Assembly (NCBI GenBank): GCA_023440105.1
Contig: JAEXSY010000064.1
Span: 1-14,439 of the forward strand
Length of the DNA stretch: 14,439 nucleotides
Source of the DNA: Bacillota bacterium
Lineage (GTDB): Bacteria; Bacillota; Clostridia; Clostridiales; Clostridiaceae
Direction: 5' to 3'
Part shown: positions 1 through 7,100 of the stretch, in pieces
Numbering within the stretch: position 1 is the first letter of the stretch
How the letters are laid out: each line of letters begins with the position of its first letter
Position numbers and translations under genes: made by a program
Notes under the pieces: model-generated
What the model was told of the DNA's origin: nothing
Database searches by the model: none
The model's input: the letters and a program-made list of their open reading frames with translations, nothing else

Positions 1-539
1 CCTGTGAGGTGTGCAAGGGAAAGAGATATAATAGAGAAACCCTTGAAGTGAAATATAAGGGTAAAAATATAGATGATGTACTTAACATGACTGTAGAGGA
101 AGCTCTTGAATTTTTTGAAAGTCTTCCTAGAATAAAGAATAAGCTTCAGACCTTATACGATGTAGGTCTTGGCTACATAAGATTGGGTCAGCCTTCTACA
201 CAGCTTTCTGGAGGAGAGGCCCAGAGGATAAAGCTAGCCTACGAGTTATCTAAGAGAAGTACAGGAAAAACTCTGTATATTTTAGATGAACCCAGCACTG
301 GACTTCATATTGATGATGTAAATAGGCTTATACAGATACTTCAGCGCCTTGTTGACGCAGGAAATACTGTGGTAGTAATTGAGCATAATCTGGATATAAT
401 AAAATGTGCAGACTATATCATCGATTTAGGGCCTGAAGGTGGAGATAAAGGCGGAACAATCATTGCTAAGGGGACTCCAGAGCAAATTGCAGCCTCTAAG
501 ACTTCTTATACTGGTGAGTATTTAAAAAGGGTACTATAG
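1..539 (+). CDS. uvrA: UvrA, excinuclease ABC subunit A, C-terminal part (5' end outside window)
   Basis: This is the last 178 or so codons of UvrA, the damage-recognition ATPase of nucleotide excision repair; the whole protein is normally about 940 residues. The frame is already open at position 3, so the gene is cut by the window edge and does not start here. The first residues, CEVC followed by KGKRYNRETLEV, are the second half of the last zinc-binding Cys pairs. Then come the ABC signature LSGGEAQR (about 196-219), Walker B with the catalytic Glu in YILDEPSTGLH, and the H-loop His in VVVIEHN, followed by the conserved tail DLGPEGGDKGG. Stop codon TAG at 537-539, followed by a terminator. 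In clostridia uvrB usually lies upstream, which cannot be seen here. uvrC is encoded about 3.4 kb downstream, after an inserted cell-wall operon. Identity is very secure. Confidence 0.98.
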   Translation, partial: CEVCKGKRYNRETLEVKYKGKNIDDVLNMTVEEALEFFESLPRIKNKLQTLYDVGLGYIRLGQPSTQLSGGEAQRIKLAYELSKRSTGKTLYILDEPSTGLHIDDVNRLIQILQRLVDAGNTVVVIEHNLDIIKCADYIIDLGPEGGDKGGTIIAKGTPEQIAASKTSYTGEYLKRVL

Positions 540-557
540 CTTAAAATATAATTTAGC

Positions 558-584
558 GAGACACAGTTTATGTGTCTCTTTTTA
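558..584 (+). terminator. Rho-independent terminator of uvrA
   Basis: A perfect 8-bp stem GAGACACA (558-565) / TGTGTCTC (571-578) with a 5-base loop is followed directly by five T. It lies 18 bases after the uvrA stop codon and separates uvrA from the FHA-SEDS-PBP operon. Confidence 0.92.
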
Positions 585-694
585 CTCTATTTCACTTATT
601 TTTTATTTCTTGTGGAGGACCTTGAGCCTATGTTACGTCTAATATTTACGAAGATATTACATTTGATTAAAAATACACTTATGAGAAATAATAG

Positions 695-702
695 TGTATA
701 AT
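695..702 (+). promoter_or_regulatory. Probable sigma-A -10 element for the FHA-SEDS-PBP-uvrC operon
   Basis: A perfect TATAAT lies at 697-702, with TG directly before it (695-696). The best -35 at 17-base spacing, TACACT (674-679), matches only 3 of 6 bases. Initiation would be near 709, leaving a leader of about 78 bases. A second TATAAT-containing string (716-726) makes an alternative start possible. The region 585-786 otherwise holds no recognisable gene or riboswitch. Confidence 0.5.
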
Positions 703-786
703 CAATATAGACTGCTATATAATTATAAGGACTGAATATTTTAGCAGATAAATATGCAATTATATAATTATTAACGGAGTGATGTT

Positions 787-1227
787 ATGTTAATGAAATT
801 ACTTTCCTTTGCTTTTACAATAGTTTTTATTATAATTATTTATTTTATAATCATCTATGCATTGAAGATCATGTCTAGAGATGTAAAGCTGGGGAGCAGC
901 AGGAAAAAGAGCGAAATGACAGACTTTGATTTAGGGCTTGAGGTAGTGAATCCTGGTGATAATAATCTTTTGAAGAAGGGTTCTATGGTTCCTATACGAG
1001 GAGTCATTTCTCTGGGAAGAAAAGAGGATAATACAATTGTCCTTCAGGATAAATTCATTTCAGGTCACCATGCAAAGATTTTTATTAAGAACAGAGAATA
1101 TATACTGGAGGATCTAGACAGCACCAATGGTACTTTTTTGAATGGAAAAAGAATATACGGAAGAGTTAAGCTTGAGGAAGAGGATGAAATAACCCTGGGA
1201 AGCTTAACCTTAAAGGTAATTGGATAA
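787..1227 (+). CDS. Membrane-anchored FHA-domain protein
   Basis: This 146-residue protein has one hydrophobic N-terminal segment (about residues 5-27), a short charged linker, and a C-terminal forkhead-associated domain (about 65-146). FHA hallmarks are visible: GRKEDNTIVL, the SGHH core with its phosphate-contacting Ser and His, and DSTNGTFLNG. FHA domains bind phosphothreonine, so it probably sits at the cytoplasmic membrane and docks a partner phosphorylated by a PASTA-type Ser/Thr kinase; the kinase is inferred and not in the window. GGAG at 776-779 lies 7 bases before the ATG. It is the first gene of its operon: its stop codon lies within the ribosome binding site of the SEDS gene, implying joint control with peptidoglycan polymerisation. 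The arrangement resembles actinobacterial fhaB-rodA-pbpA. The domain is secure; its partner is unknown. Confidence 0.93.
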   Translation: MLMKLLSFAFTIVFIIIIYFIIIYALKIMSRDVKLGSSRKKSEMTDFDLGLEVVNPGDNNLLKKGSMVPIRGVISLGRKEDNTIVLQDKFISGHHAKIFIKNREYILEDLDSTNGTFLNGKRIYGRVKLEEEDEITLGSLTLKVIG

Positions 1228-1238
1228 GGAGTTGTATC

Positions 1239-2438
1239 ATGAGAAGCTCAAAAGATGAAAGACGAATGCTGTTTTTGACTTATTTGCTGGGTATTGCCCT
1301 ATTTTTAAATCTTTCGATTCTCCAGAACCCTATAGATGTGGGAGCTTTAATAATGGCAGGAGTAATGTGCCTCATTATTGCATATTCCCATTTTATTATT
1401 AGAAAATTTTATCCCGATGGAGATAAATATATATTGATTTTTGCAAGTATATTATCTATTATCGGAATTGCCATGATTTATAGAATAGATATGATGAAGT
1501 CTATTAAACAGGTAGTATGGTTTGTGCTGGGAATGGCAGGATATATTCTTATTGTAGTGCTGCTCCCGGATTTAAAGAGATTTTTTAAGTATAAATATAT
1601 ATATTTAGCTGCGACTCTTCTTTTTATGGGGATGGCCTCCGTTTTTGGCAGAGAGGTATATGGAGCTAAAAACTGGGTGTTTGTGGGGGGCTTTGGCTTC
1701 CAGCCATCAGAGTTAGGTAAGATATTTTTAATATTATATTTGGCATCAGCCTTAAGGAACTATAAGAACTTTAAACAGCTAATTGAACCAGCTATTATTG
1801 TTATGGTTTCCTTGGGTTTTATGGTTCTGCAGAGAGACTTGGGGTCAGCCCTGATAATATTCGGTATTTCCATAACCATGCTTTATATAGCTACCTCTAA
1901 GTTTAAATATATAGCAGCCTGCCTCGGCTTATTTTCTGTGGGGGCAGTAATTAGTTATAAGCTTTTTTATCATATTCAACGAAGGGTGATGATATGGAGA
2001 GACCCTTGGAAGTATTCAAATAATGAAAGCTATCAAATAGTTCAAGGGCTCATCGCCATTGCTTCTGGTGGTCTTTTTGGCCTTGGCCTTGGACAGGGAT
2101 ATCCACAATACGTACCAGTTAACTATAGTGACTATATTTTTGCTGTTATTATAGAGGAGCTGGGTATAATATTTGCCATTGGAGTTATTATTGTATACTT
2201 TCTTCTGTGCTATAGAAGCATGAGGGCGGCCTTAAAGGCTGAAGATGGCTTTTCCCAGTTATCTGCTGTGGGCTTTACCGCAATGATTGCCTCTCAGGTA
2301 CTGGTTATTATAGGAGGGGTATTTAATATTATTCCTCTTACGGGAATTACACTTCCTCTTGTGAGCTATGGTGGAAGCTCCATGCTCACTATCTTCTTCG
2401 CTTTAGGAATTCTACAAAAAATCTCTGAGGAGGGGTAA
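1239..2438 (+). CDS. SEDS-family peptidoglycan glycosyltransferase (FtsW/RodA/SpoVE)
   Basis: This 399-residue polytopic membrane protein, with about ten hydrophobic segments, polymerises lipid II into glycan strands together with a class B PBP. Family motifs are present: GAKNWVFVGGFGFQPSELGKI, the polymerase segment QRDLGSALI with the conserved Asp in the large extracellular loop region, IIEELGIIFAI, and the C-terminal GITLPLVSYGGSSML. AAGGAG at 1226-1231 precedes the ATG by 7 bases. The next gene, a monofunctional transpeptidase, begins one base after the stop codon, giving the usual SEDS-bPBP pair. Whether it works in elongation (RodA-like), division (FtsW-like) or sporulation cannot be decided from sequence; pairing with a 490-residue PbpA-like protein and an FHA protein favours the RodA-PbpA type. 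No symbol is therefore assigned. Confidence 0.95.
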   Translation: MRSSKDERRMLFLTYLLGIALFLNLSILQNPIDVGALIMAGVMCLIIAYSHFIIRKFYPDGDKYILIFASILSIIGIAMIYRIDMMKSIKQVVWFVLGMAGYILIVVLLPDLKRFFKYKYIYLAATLLFMGMASVFGREVYGAKNWVFVGGFGFQPSELGKIFLILYLASALRNYKNFKQLIEPAIIVMVSLGFMVLQRDLGSALIIFGISITMLYIATSKFKYIAACLGLFSVGAVISYKLFYHIQRRVMIWRDPWKYSNNESYQIVQGLIAIASGGLFGLGLGQGYPQYVPVNYSDYIFAVIIEELGIIFAIGVIIVYFLLCYRSMRAALKAEDGFSQLSAVGFTAMIASQVLVIIGGVFNIIPLTGITLPLVSYGGSSMLTIFFALGILQKISEEG

Positions 2439-2439
2439 G

Positions 2440-3912
2440 ATGAATACAGATTTACAGAAGAGTATTAGAAGAGTTTTAGTAGTATTCTTGTTTTTGTTTA
2501 TTGCTTTAATATCGTATATAGGATATTTTCAGCTTTTTAAGGCTGAAAGCATAGCTAGCAGCAATGAAAATGTAAGACTCTGGGCTAAGAGAAATGAGGT
2601 AACCCGGGGAGTTATTTATGATAGAGATAATGAAATATTAGCTGAAACAGTGGAAAAGAGTCAATTAAGCCAAAAGAGAAGCTATCCTCAGGGAGAGGTC
2701 TTTGCCCATGTGGTAGGCTATTATGATGAAACCTATAGTCTTGCAGGGCTTGAGAACACCTTTGACGAAGAGCTCATAAGCTATAGTGTGGTAGAAAGCA
2801 GTATCAGCTCTCTTTTGGATTTTTTTAATCTCAAGGAGGCTTTTAACACCAGAACGGAAGAAGAAATTAAGGTGGGAAATAGTATAATAACAACCTTAGA
2901 TACTGATATACAGAGGGCGGCTTATCAAGCTCTGGGGACTAATAAAGGAGCTGTGGTGGTACTCAATCCAAAAACAGGAGAGATTCTAGCCAGTGTCTCT
3001 AAACCATCCTATGATCCAAATAATCTTTCAGAGATATGGGAATCAATAAATACAGATACTGTGAACACTCCAATGTTCAACAGAGCAACAAGAGGTTTAT
3101 ATCCTCCAGGATCTACCTTTAAGGTAGTTACCTTAGCCAGTGCCTTAGAAAATATCAGTGGAGTAACCACAGAGGTATTTAATGATACGGGTAAAATTGT
3201 ATTTTCCGATGAGAAGACTACATTGAGCAACTACAATAATAATGTATATGGACAGCTATCCTTAAAGAAGGCTCTTTCAGTTTCCTCTAACGTAGTCTTT
3301 GGAAGATTAGCTATGGATCTTGGAAATGATAAGCTGAAGGCTACTGCTGAAAAATTTGGCTTTAATCAAAGCTTCAGTGGTTCTGGAATACCAATAGAAA
3401 GTAGCAGATTTCCTGAATATGATTCTTCACAGGAAGGTCTTATAGCTCAATCTGGTATCGGTCAGGCAGGATTATTAGCCACACCAATGGAGATGGCCAT
3501 GGTGGCGGCTGCCGTTGCCAATGAGGGTGATATAATGAAGCCTACTATAATTAAGGAAATCAGAACCAGTAGTGGTAAGACTGTTAGGGGATTGAATACA
3601 GAGGTGTTATATAAGGCTATTTCTCCGGAGAATGCCGCTATAATCAAGGATTACATGATGGGAGTAGTACAGGATAGAATCGGTTCCTCCTGGTCTAATG
3701 TTTTCAATGGCTTAAATGCAGCAGGAAAAACAGGAACTGCTGATTATGAGATTAATGGAGAGGCTCAGGTGCCGCATTCATGGTTCATAGGCTTTGCACC
3801 AGCAGATAATCCTCAAGTGGCTATTGCTGTAATTGTGGAGAATGGCGGAACAGGAAGCACCCTGGCAGCTCAGGTCTCTGGAAAGGTTCTAAAAGCAGCT
3901 CTAGGCCAATAA
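2440..3912 (+). CDS. Class B penicillin-binding protein (transpeptidase), PbpA-like
   Basis: This 490-residue membrane-anchored transpeptidase cross-links the glycan made by the adjacent SEDS polymerase. A single signal anchor spans about residues 11-32. It is followed by a short PBP-dimer type segment with RGVIYDRDNEILAET (about 56-70) and a full penicillin-binding domain. The active-site motifs are intact: PPGSTFK with nucleophile Ser225 and Lys228, the SxN motif Ser282-Ser283-Asn284, and KTGT at 430-433. The size is well below PBP2 or SpoVD (600-700 residues) and close to the compact actinobacterial PbpA, with no PASTA domains. It starts one base after the SEDS stop codon, with a GAGGAGGGG ribosome binding site inside the upstream gene, so the two are translationally linked. 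uvrC follows after about 50 bases. Function is secure at the family level; its place in elongation, division or sporulation is open. Confidence 0.94.
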   Translation: MNTDLQKSIRRVLVVFLFLFIALISYIGYFQLFKAESIASSNENVRLWAKRNEVTRGVIYDRDNEILAETVEKSQLSQKRSYPQGEVFAHVVGYYDETYSLAGLENTFDEELISYSVVESSISSLLDFFNLKEAFNTRTEEEIKVGNSIITTLDTDIQRAAYQALGTNKGAVVVLNPKTGEILASVSKPSYDPNNLSEIWESINTDTVNTPMFNRATRGLYPPGSTFKVVTLASALENISGVTTEVFNDTGKIVFSDEKTTLSNYNNNVYGQLSLKKALSVSSNVVFGRLAMDLGNDKLKATAEKFGFNQSFSGSGIPIESSRFPEYDSSQEGLIAQSGIGQAGLLATPMEMAMVAAAVANEGDIMKPTIIKEIRTSSGKTVRGLNTEVLYKAISPENAAIIKDYMMGVVQDRIGSSWSNVFNGLNAAGKTGTADYEINGEAQVPHSWFIGFAPADNPQVAIAVIVENGGTGSTLAAQVSGKVLKAALGQ

Positions 3913-3948
3913 TTAGATCTAAAGAATTGACAAATCAAAAGAGAAACC

Positions 3949-3964
3949 GGAGGGGATTTTTATA
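3949..3964 (+). promoter_or_regulatory. uvrC ribosome binding site and apparent ATA start codon
   Basis: GGAGGGG at 3949-3955 is followed after 6 bases by ATA at 3962-3964, then TTT GAC TTT GAG TAT CAG. In the clostridial UvrC proteins I can recall, Met stands exactly before F-D-(F/L)-E-Y-Q-L-K. The frame is open upstream to a TAA at 3920, with no in-frame ATG, GTG or TTG before the TTG at 3992. That TTG has no ribosome binding site. Confidence 0.6.
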
Positions 3965-5830
3965 TTTGACTTTGAGTATCAGTTAAAGATATTGCCGGAA
4001 AAGCCGGGAGTTTATATAATGAAGAATTCTCTAGGTGAGGTAATATATGTAGGAAAAGCTAAGATATTAAAGAATAGGGTAAGGCAGTATTTTCAGAGCT
4101 CTAAGAGCCACTCAGAAAAGGTTAGAGCTATGGTTAAAAATGTAGCTGAATTCGAATATATCGTTACAGATAATGAGATGGAGGCTTTAATACTTGAAGG
4201 AAATCTTATAAAGAAGTATTCGCCAAGATATAATATACTGTTAAAGGATGATAAGTTTTATCCCTTTATAAAAATAACAACTAATGAAGACTTTCCTAGG
4301 GTATTTGTTACTAGAAATTTTGCCAAGGATGGAAATAAATATTTTGGTCCTTACACCAATGGAACCGCTGTTTATGAAACCATAAACCTCATAAACAAAA
4401 TATTTCCTTTAAGAACCTGCAAAAGGGTAATAATGGAGGGAGGGGAGCCCACAAGGCCCTGCCTATATTATCACCTTAACCAGTGTAAGGCACCTTGTGC
4501 CAATTACATATCCAAGGCTGAATATGGTGAAATGATAAAAAGCATAATGGATTTGTTAAACGGTAAGAATACTGTTCTTGTAAGAGAGCTGAAGGAACAG
4601 ATGGAGGAAGCTGCCAGGGAGCTGGAATTTGAGAAGGCGGCGTCCTTTAGAGATAAGCTTACAGCTGTCGAGGCAATAGCAGAGAAGCAGAAGATATTTA
4701 CCTCTCGTTCTGAGGATGAGGACTATATAGAGCTATACAGTGATGAGATTGACACCTGTGTGCAGATTTTCTTTGTGAGAGATGGCAAGGTTAACGGAAG
4801 GGAGCATTTTATCTTCCAGAACACCGCCCAGGATGATAAAGGAGAAATAATTCAGGACTTTTTAACCAGCTTCTATGGTGGCACAGCTTTAATTCCAAAA
4901 AATATTTACCTACCAGAGGTATCAGATTTAGAGCTGATGGAAACTTATCTATCCACTAAAAAAGGAAGTCGCTGCTTCATAAGAATTCCTCACAAGGGAG
5001 ATAAGAAGGAGCTCCTACAGATGGTTAAGAAGAATGCCCAGATAACCTTAGAGCAGTTCAAGAATAAGCTGATTCAAGAAAAGGAAATTAACAAGGTTGC
5101 TCTCACAGAGCTTGCTTCTGTTCTTCAGCTGGAGGAGCTTCCTGTGAGGATAGAGGCCTTTGATATATCAAATATTCAGGGAATGGATTCCGTGGGAACC
5201 ATGGTGGTTTTTGAAGAAGGTAAGCCAAAGAATTCTGATTATAGAAGATTTAAAATTAAAACTGTACAGGGAGCAAATGACTATGAAAGCATGAGAGAAA
5301 TTTTAACTAGACGGTTCTCCCATGGACTAGAGGAAATCAAATCTCTTCAGGAAAGAAATTTGGAACTTTCTAAAGGAAAATTTCTTTACTTCCCTGATCT
5401 TATTATGATGGATGGTGGAAAGGGGCAGGTAAATGTAGCCATAGAGGTTTTAAAAAAGCTAAATTTAGAGATACCTGTATGTGGAATGGTTAAGGATGAT
5501 AAGCATAGAACTCGTGGGCTTATCTTCAATAATGTGGAGCTGCCTGTACCTAATGGATCTAACTGTATGCATTTAATTACTAGAATACAGGATGAGGTTC
5601 ATAGATATGCTATTACTTACCATAGAAGTCTTAGAGATAAAAGAACTCTTCATTCAATTTTAGAAGATATTCCTAGGATAGGAGAAAAGAGAAGAAGAAA
5701 TCTTCTTATGAAATTTGGCAGTGTTGAAAACATCAAAAAAGCTTCTATAGAGGAGCTCATGGAAACTCCTTCTATTGATAGAAAAGCGGCTGAAAGCATA
5801 AAAGGTTATTTTTCCGATAAAAAGTCATAA
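3962..5830 (+). CDS. uvrC: UvrC, excinuclease ABC subunit C
   Basis: UvrC makes both incisions flanking a DNA lesion after UvrA/UvrB recognition. Counted from the ATA at 3962 it is 622 residues, normal for the family. Order of domains: GIY-YIG nuclease at the N-terminus (GVYIMKN, VIYVGKAK, the Arg in NRVRQYF, the metal-binding Glu in EALILEGNLIKKY); a four-Cys region (RTCKR, RPCLYYHLNQCKAPC); a UVR UvrB-binding helix pair near 208-242; the RNase H-like second nuclease (EAFDISNIQG, LIMMDGGKGQ, DEVHRYAITYHR); and tandem helix-hairpin-helix motifs (IPRIGEKRRRNLL, LMETPSIDRKAAESI). It probably belongs to the cell-wall operon, 49 bases after the PBP gene. The oddity is the start: ATA rather than ATG. 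An internal TTG (3992) would remove ten conserved N-terminal residues and lacks a ribosome binding site. Gene identity is certain; the start is less so. Confidence 0.96.
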   Translation: MFDFEYQLKILPEKPGVYIMKNSLGEVIYVGKAKILKNRVRQYFQSSKSHSEKVRAMVKNVAEFEYIVTDNEMEALILEGNLIKKYSPRYNILLKDDKFYPFIKITTNEDFPRVFVTRNFAKDGNKYFGPYTNGTAVYETINLINKIFPLRTCKRVIMEGGEPTRPCLYYHLNQCKAPCANYISKAEYGEMIKSIMDLLNGKNTVLVRELKEQMEEAARELEFEKAASFRDKLTAVEAIAEKQKIFTSRSEDEDYIELYSDEIDTCVQIFFVRDGKVNGREHFIFQNTAQDDKGEIIQDFLTSFYGGTALIPKNIYLPEVSDLELMETYLSTKKGSRCFIRIPHKGDKKELLQMVKKNAQITLEQFKNKLIQEKEINKVALTELASVLQLEELPVRIEAFDISNIQGMDSVGTMVVFEEGKPKNSDYRRFKIKTVQGANDYESMREILTRRFSHGLEEIKSLQERNLELSKGKFLYFPDLIMMDGGKGQVNVAIEVLKKLNLEIPVCGMVKDDKHRTRGLIFNNVELPVPNGSNCMHLITRIQDEVHRYAITYHRSLRDKRTLHSILEDIPRIGEKRRRNLLMKFGSVENIKKASIEELMETPSIDRKAAESIKGYFSDKKS

Positions 5831-5935
5831 GCTGATTAATATTGTTATAGATAATTAAATAATTGTTAAAATATTATTTTCTGGATGAAGTATTTTTAAA
5901 AGTTTATTAGCTTTAATGCTTAGAAATATTATTTG

Positions 5936-5944
5936 TGATATAAT
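5936..5944 (+). promoter_or_regulatory. Extended -10 promoter for murB
   Basis: TGATATAAT (5936-5944) is a perfect extended -10 (TGnTATAAT). The hexamer 17 bases upstream (5916-5921) is a poor -35, as is common for extended -10 promoters. Initiation near 5951 gives a leader of about 40 bases before the ATG at 5990. The remainder of 5831-5935 is very AT-rich with no gene or clear terminator for uvrC. Confidence 0.7.
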
Positions 5945-5976
5945 GATTTTTATTTGAATAGGGAATTAATTTAATC

Positions 5977-6016
5977 GAGGAGATAAACAATGGATCAAAA
6001 CAAATGTTTGCTATGA
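5977..6016 (+). promoter_or_regulatory. murB ribosome binding site with 8-codon reading frame ending in ATGA
   Basis: GAGGAG (5977-5982) lies 7 bases before ATG 5990. That frame reads MDQNKCLL and stops at TGA 6014-6016. The stop overlaps ATG 6013-6015, which is in the MurB frame, forming ATGA. Either MurB is translated by coupled reinitiation, or MDQNK is the real MurB N-terminus cut off by a one-base indel near 5999-6007. Confidence 0.55.
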
Positions 6017-6903
6017 AGCTAAAGGATATTGTTAAAGATGGAGAAGTGAATTTAAATATACCCATGAAAGAGCACACATATTTTAAGGTTGGGGGACCGG
6101 CAGATATCTTTGTTTCACCATCTACTATTGAAGAGCTGAGAGGGGCTATTGATCTATGTAGAGAAGAAGAGATGCCTTTTATGGTTATTGGAAATGGTTC
6201 TAATTTGCTTGTGAAGGACGGGGGAATAAGAGGTACCGTTATAAAGCTATCAGCATTGAGTAATATTGAAGTCAATGGAGTAGAGATTACAGCAGAAACG
6301 GGAGCCCTTCTGACGGATGTATCAAAGATAGCCCTAAAGCATAGCCTTACAGGTTTTGAATTTGCCTGTGGTATACCTGGTAGTGTCGGCGGTGCTGTTT
6401 TTATGAATGCTGGTGCCTATGATGGAGAATTGTCCTTCGTTATTGAAGAGGCTGAGGTTATTGATAAAGATGGGAATATATTAGTTTTAAATAAAGAAGA
6501 GCTTAATCTTGGTTACAGAACTAGTGCTGTTATGACCAATGGCTATATAGTGCTTAGGGCAAGATTTAAGCTTAAGCAGGGAGAATACGATAAAATCAAA
6601 GGTAGAATAGATGAGCTTACCTTCAGAAGAGAGGATAAGCAACCCTTAGAATATCCTTCTGCAGGGAGCACCTTCAAAAGACCCGTAGGTTATTTTGCTG
6701 GAAAGTTGATTCAGGATGCAGGCCTTAAGGGCTTTACCCTGGGAGGAGCTGCTGTGTCTGAAAAGCACTCAGGCTTTATTATCAATAAAGAAAAAGCTAC
6801 TGCAAAAGATATTCTATCCTTAATAGACCATGTACAGAAAACTGTTCTTGATATGTTTGGGGTTGAGCTTCATCCTGAGGTGAGGATTGTGGGAGAAGAC
6901 TAG
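6013..6903 (+). CDS. murB: MurB, UDP-N-acetylenolpyruvoylglucosamine reductase
   Basis: MurB is the FAD enzyme that reduces UDP-GlcNAc-enolpyruvate to UDP-MurNAc with NADPH, the second committed step of peptidoglycan precursor synthesis in the cytoplasm. From the ATG at 6013 it has 296 residues, the compact type IIb form. Visible motifs are HTYFKVGGPAD, the FAD-binding GNGSNLLVKDGGIRG (about 60-74) and ACGIPGSVGGAV-MNAGAYDGE (about 118-138), the Tyr-Arg of GYRTS, catalytic Ser229 in SAGSTFKRP, and Glu289 in HPEVRIVG. The start is uncertain. ATG 6004 and ATG 6013 are both in frame, but the only strong ribosome binding site serves ATG 5990 in another frame. If the first codons of that frame are joined to this one, the N-terminus aligns in length with the longer MurB of related clostridia. 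The gene has its own promoter and terminator. Confidence 0.95.
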   Translation: MKLKDIVKDGEVNLNIPMKEHTYFKVGGPADIFVSPSTIEELRGAIDLCREEEMPFMVIGNGSNLLVKDGGIRGTVIKLSALSNIEVNGVEITAETGALLTDVSKIALKHSLTGFEFACGIPGSVGGAVFMNAGAYDGELSFVIEEAEVIDKDGNILVLNKEELNLGYRTSAVMTNGYIVLRARFKLKQGEYDKIKGRIDELTFRREDKQPLEYPSAGSTFKRPVGYFAGKLIQDAGLKGFTLGGAAVSEKHSGFIINKEKATAKDILSLIDHVQKTVLDMFGVELHPEVRIVGED

Positions 6904-6907
6904 TTTA

Positions 6908-7033
6908 AAGAGCAGAGAAGAGTGAAGAGTTAGAAGAGCAGTGAAGAGTGAAAAGTGAAGAGATAAGAGCAAAAGAGGTAAGAGCAAAAGATAGAAGATA
7001 AGGGCAAAAGAGTGAAGAGGGAAAAAGAAGGGA
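6908..7033 (+). repeat. Purine-rich tract with degenerate short direct repeats
   Basis: Between the murB stop codon and its terminator lies about 125 bases that are nearly all A and G on this strand. It contains four copies of GTGAAGAG (6922, 6941, 6955, 7012) and three copies of a 13-mer TAAGRGCAAAAGA (6964-6976, 6979-6991, 6999-7011). Spacing is irregular, so it is not a clean tandem array. It has no plausible gene; the minus-strand reading frame across it is low-complexity. It would form a long 3' untranslated region of murB mRNA. Confidence 0.75.
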
Positions 7034-7064
7034 TGGCTTGTGAGGGGGCCATTCCTTCTTTTTT
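7022..7064. terminator. Bidirectional terminator between murB and the PspC-domain gene
   Basis: A 16-bp stem (7022-7037 / 7048-7063), with one G-T wobble in the core AAGAAGGGATGGC / GCCATTCCTTCTT, has a 10-base loop. It ends in a run of six T on the plus strand. Read on the minus strand the same hairpin also ends in a T run, so it can serve both convergent genes. Confidence 0.88.
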
Positions 7065-7100
7065 GGGGGGAGAAGATTGTTGGAATTATTTTCTCTTGTA

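Noticed and set aside
3927..3932. Perfect TTGACA as a -35 box for uvrC
   Set aside because: No -10-like hexamer occurs 16-19 bases downstream, where the sequence is the G-rich ribosome binding site; the nearest TATATT is 28 bases away.
5913..6275. 120-codon minus-strand reading frame opposite murB
   Set aside because: It overlaps the well-supported murB and its promoter and shows no domain features. The other minus-strand frames opposite the PBP, rapZ, yvcK, whiA and dnaE genes were discarded for the same reason.
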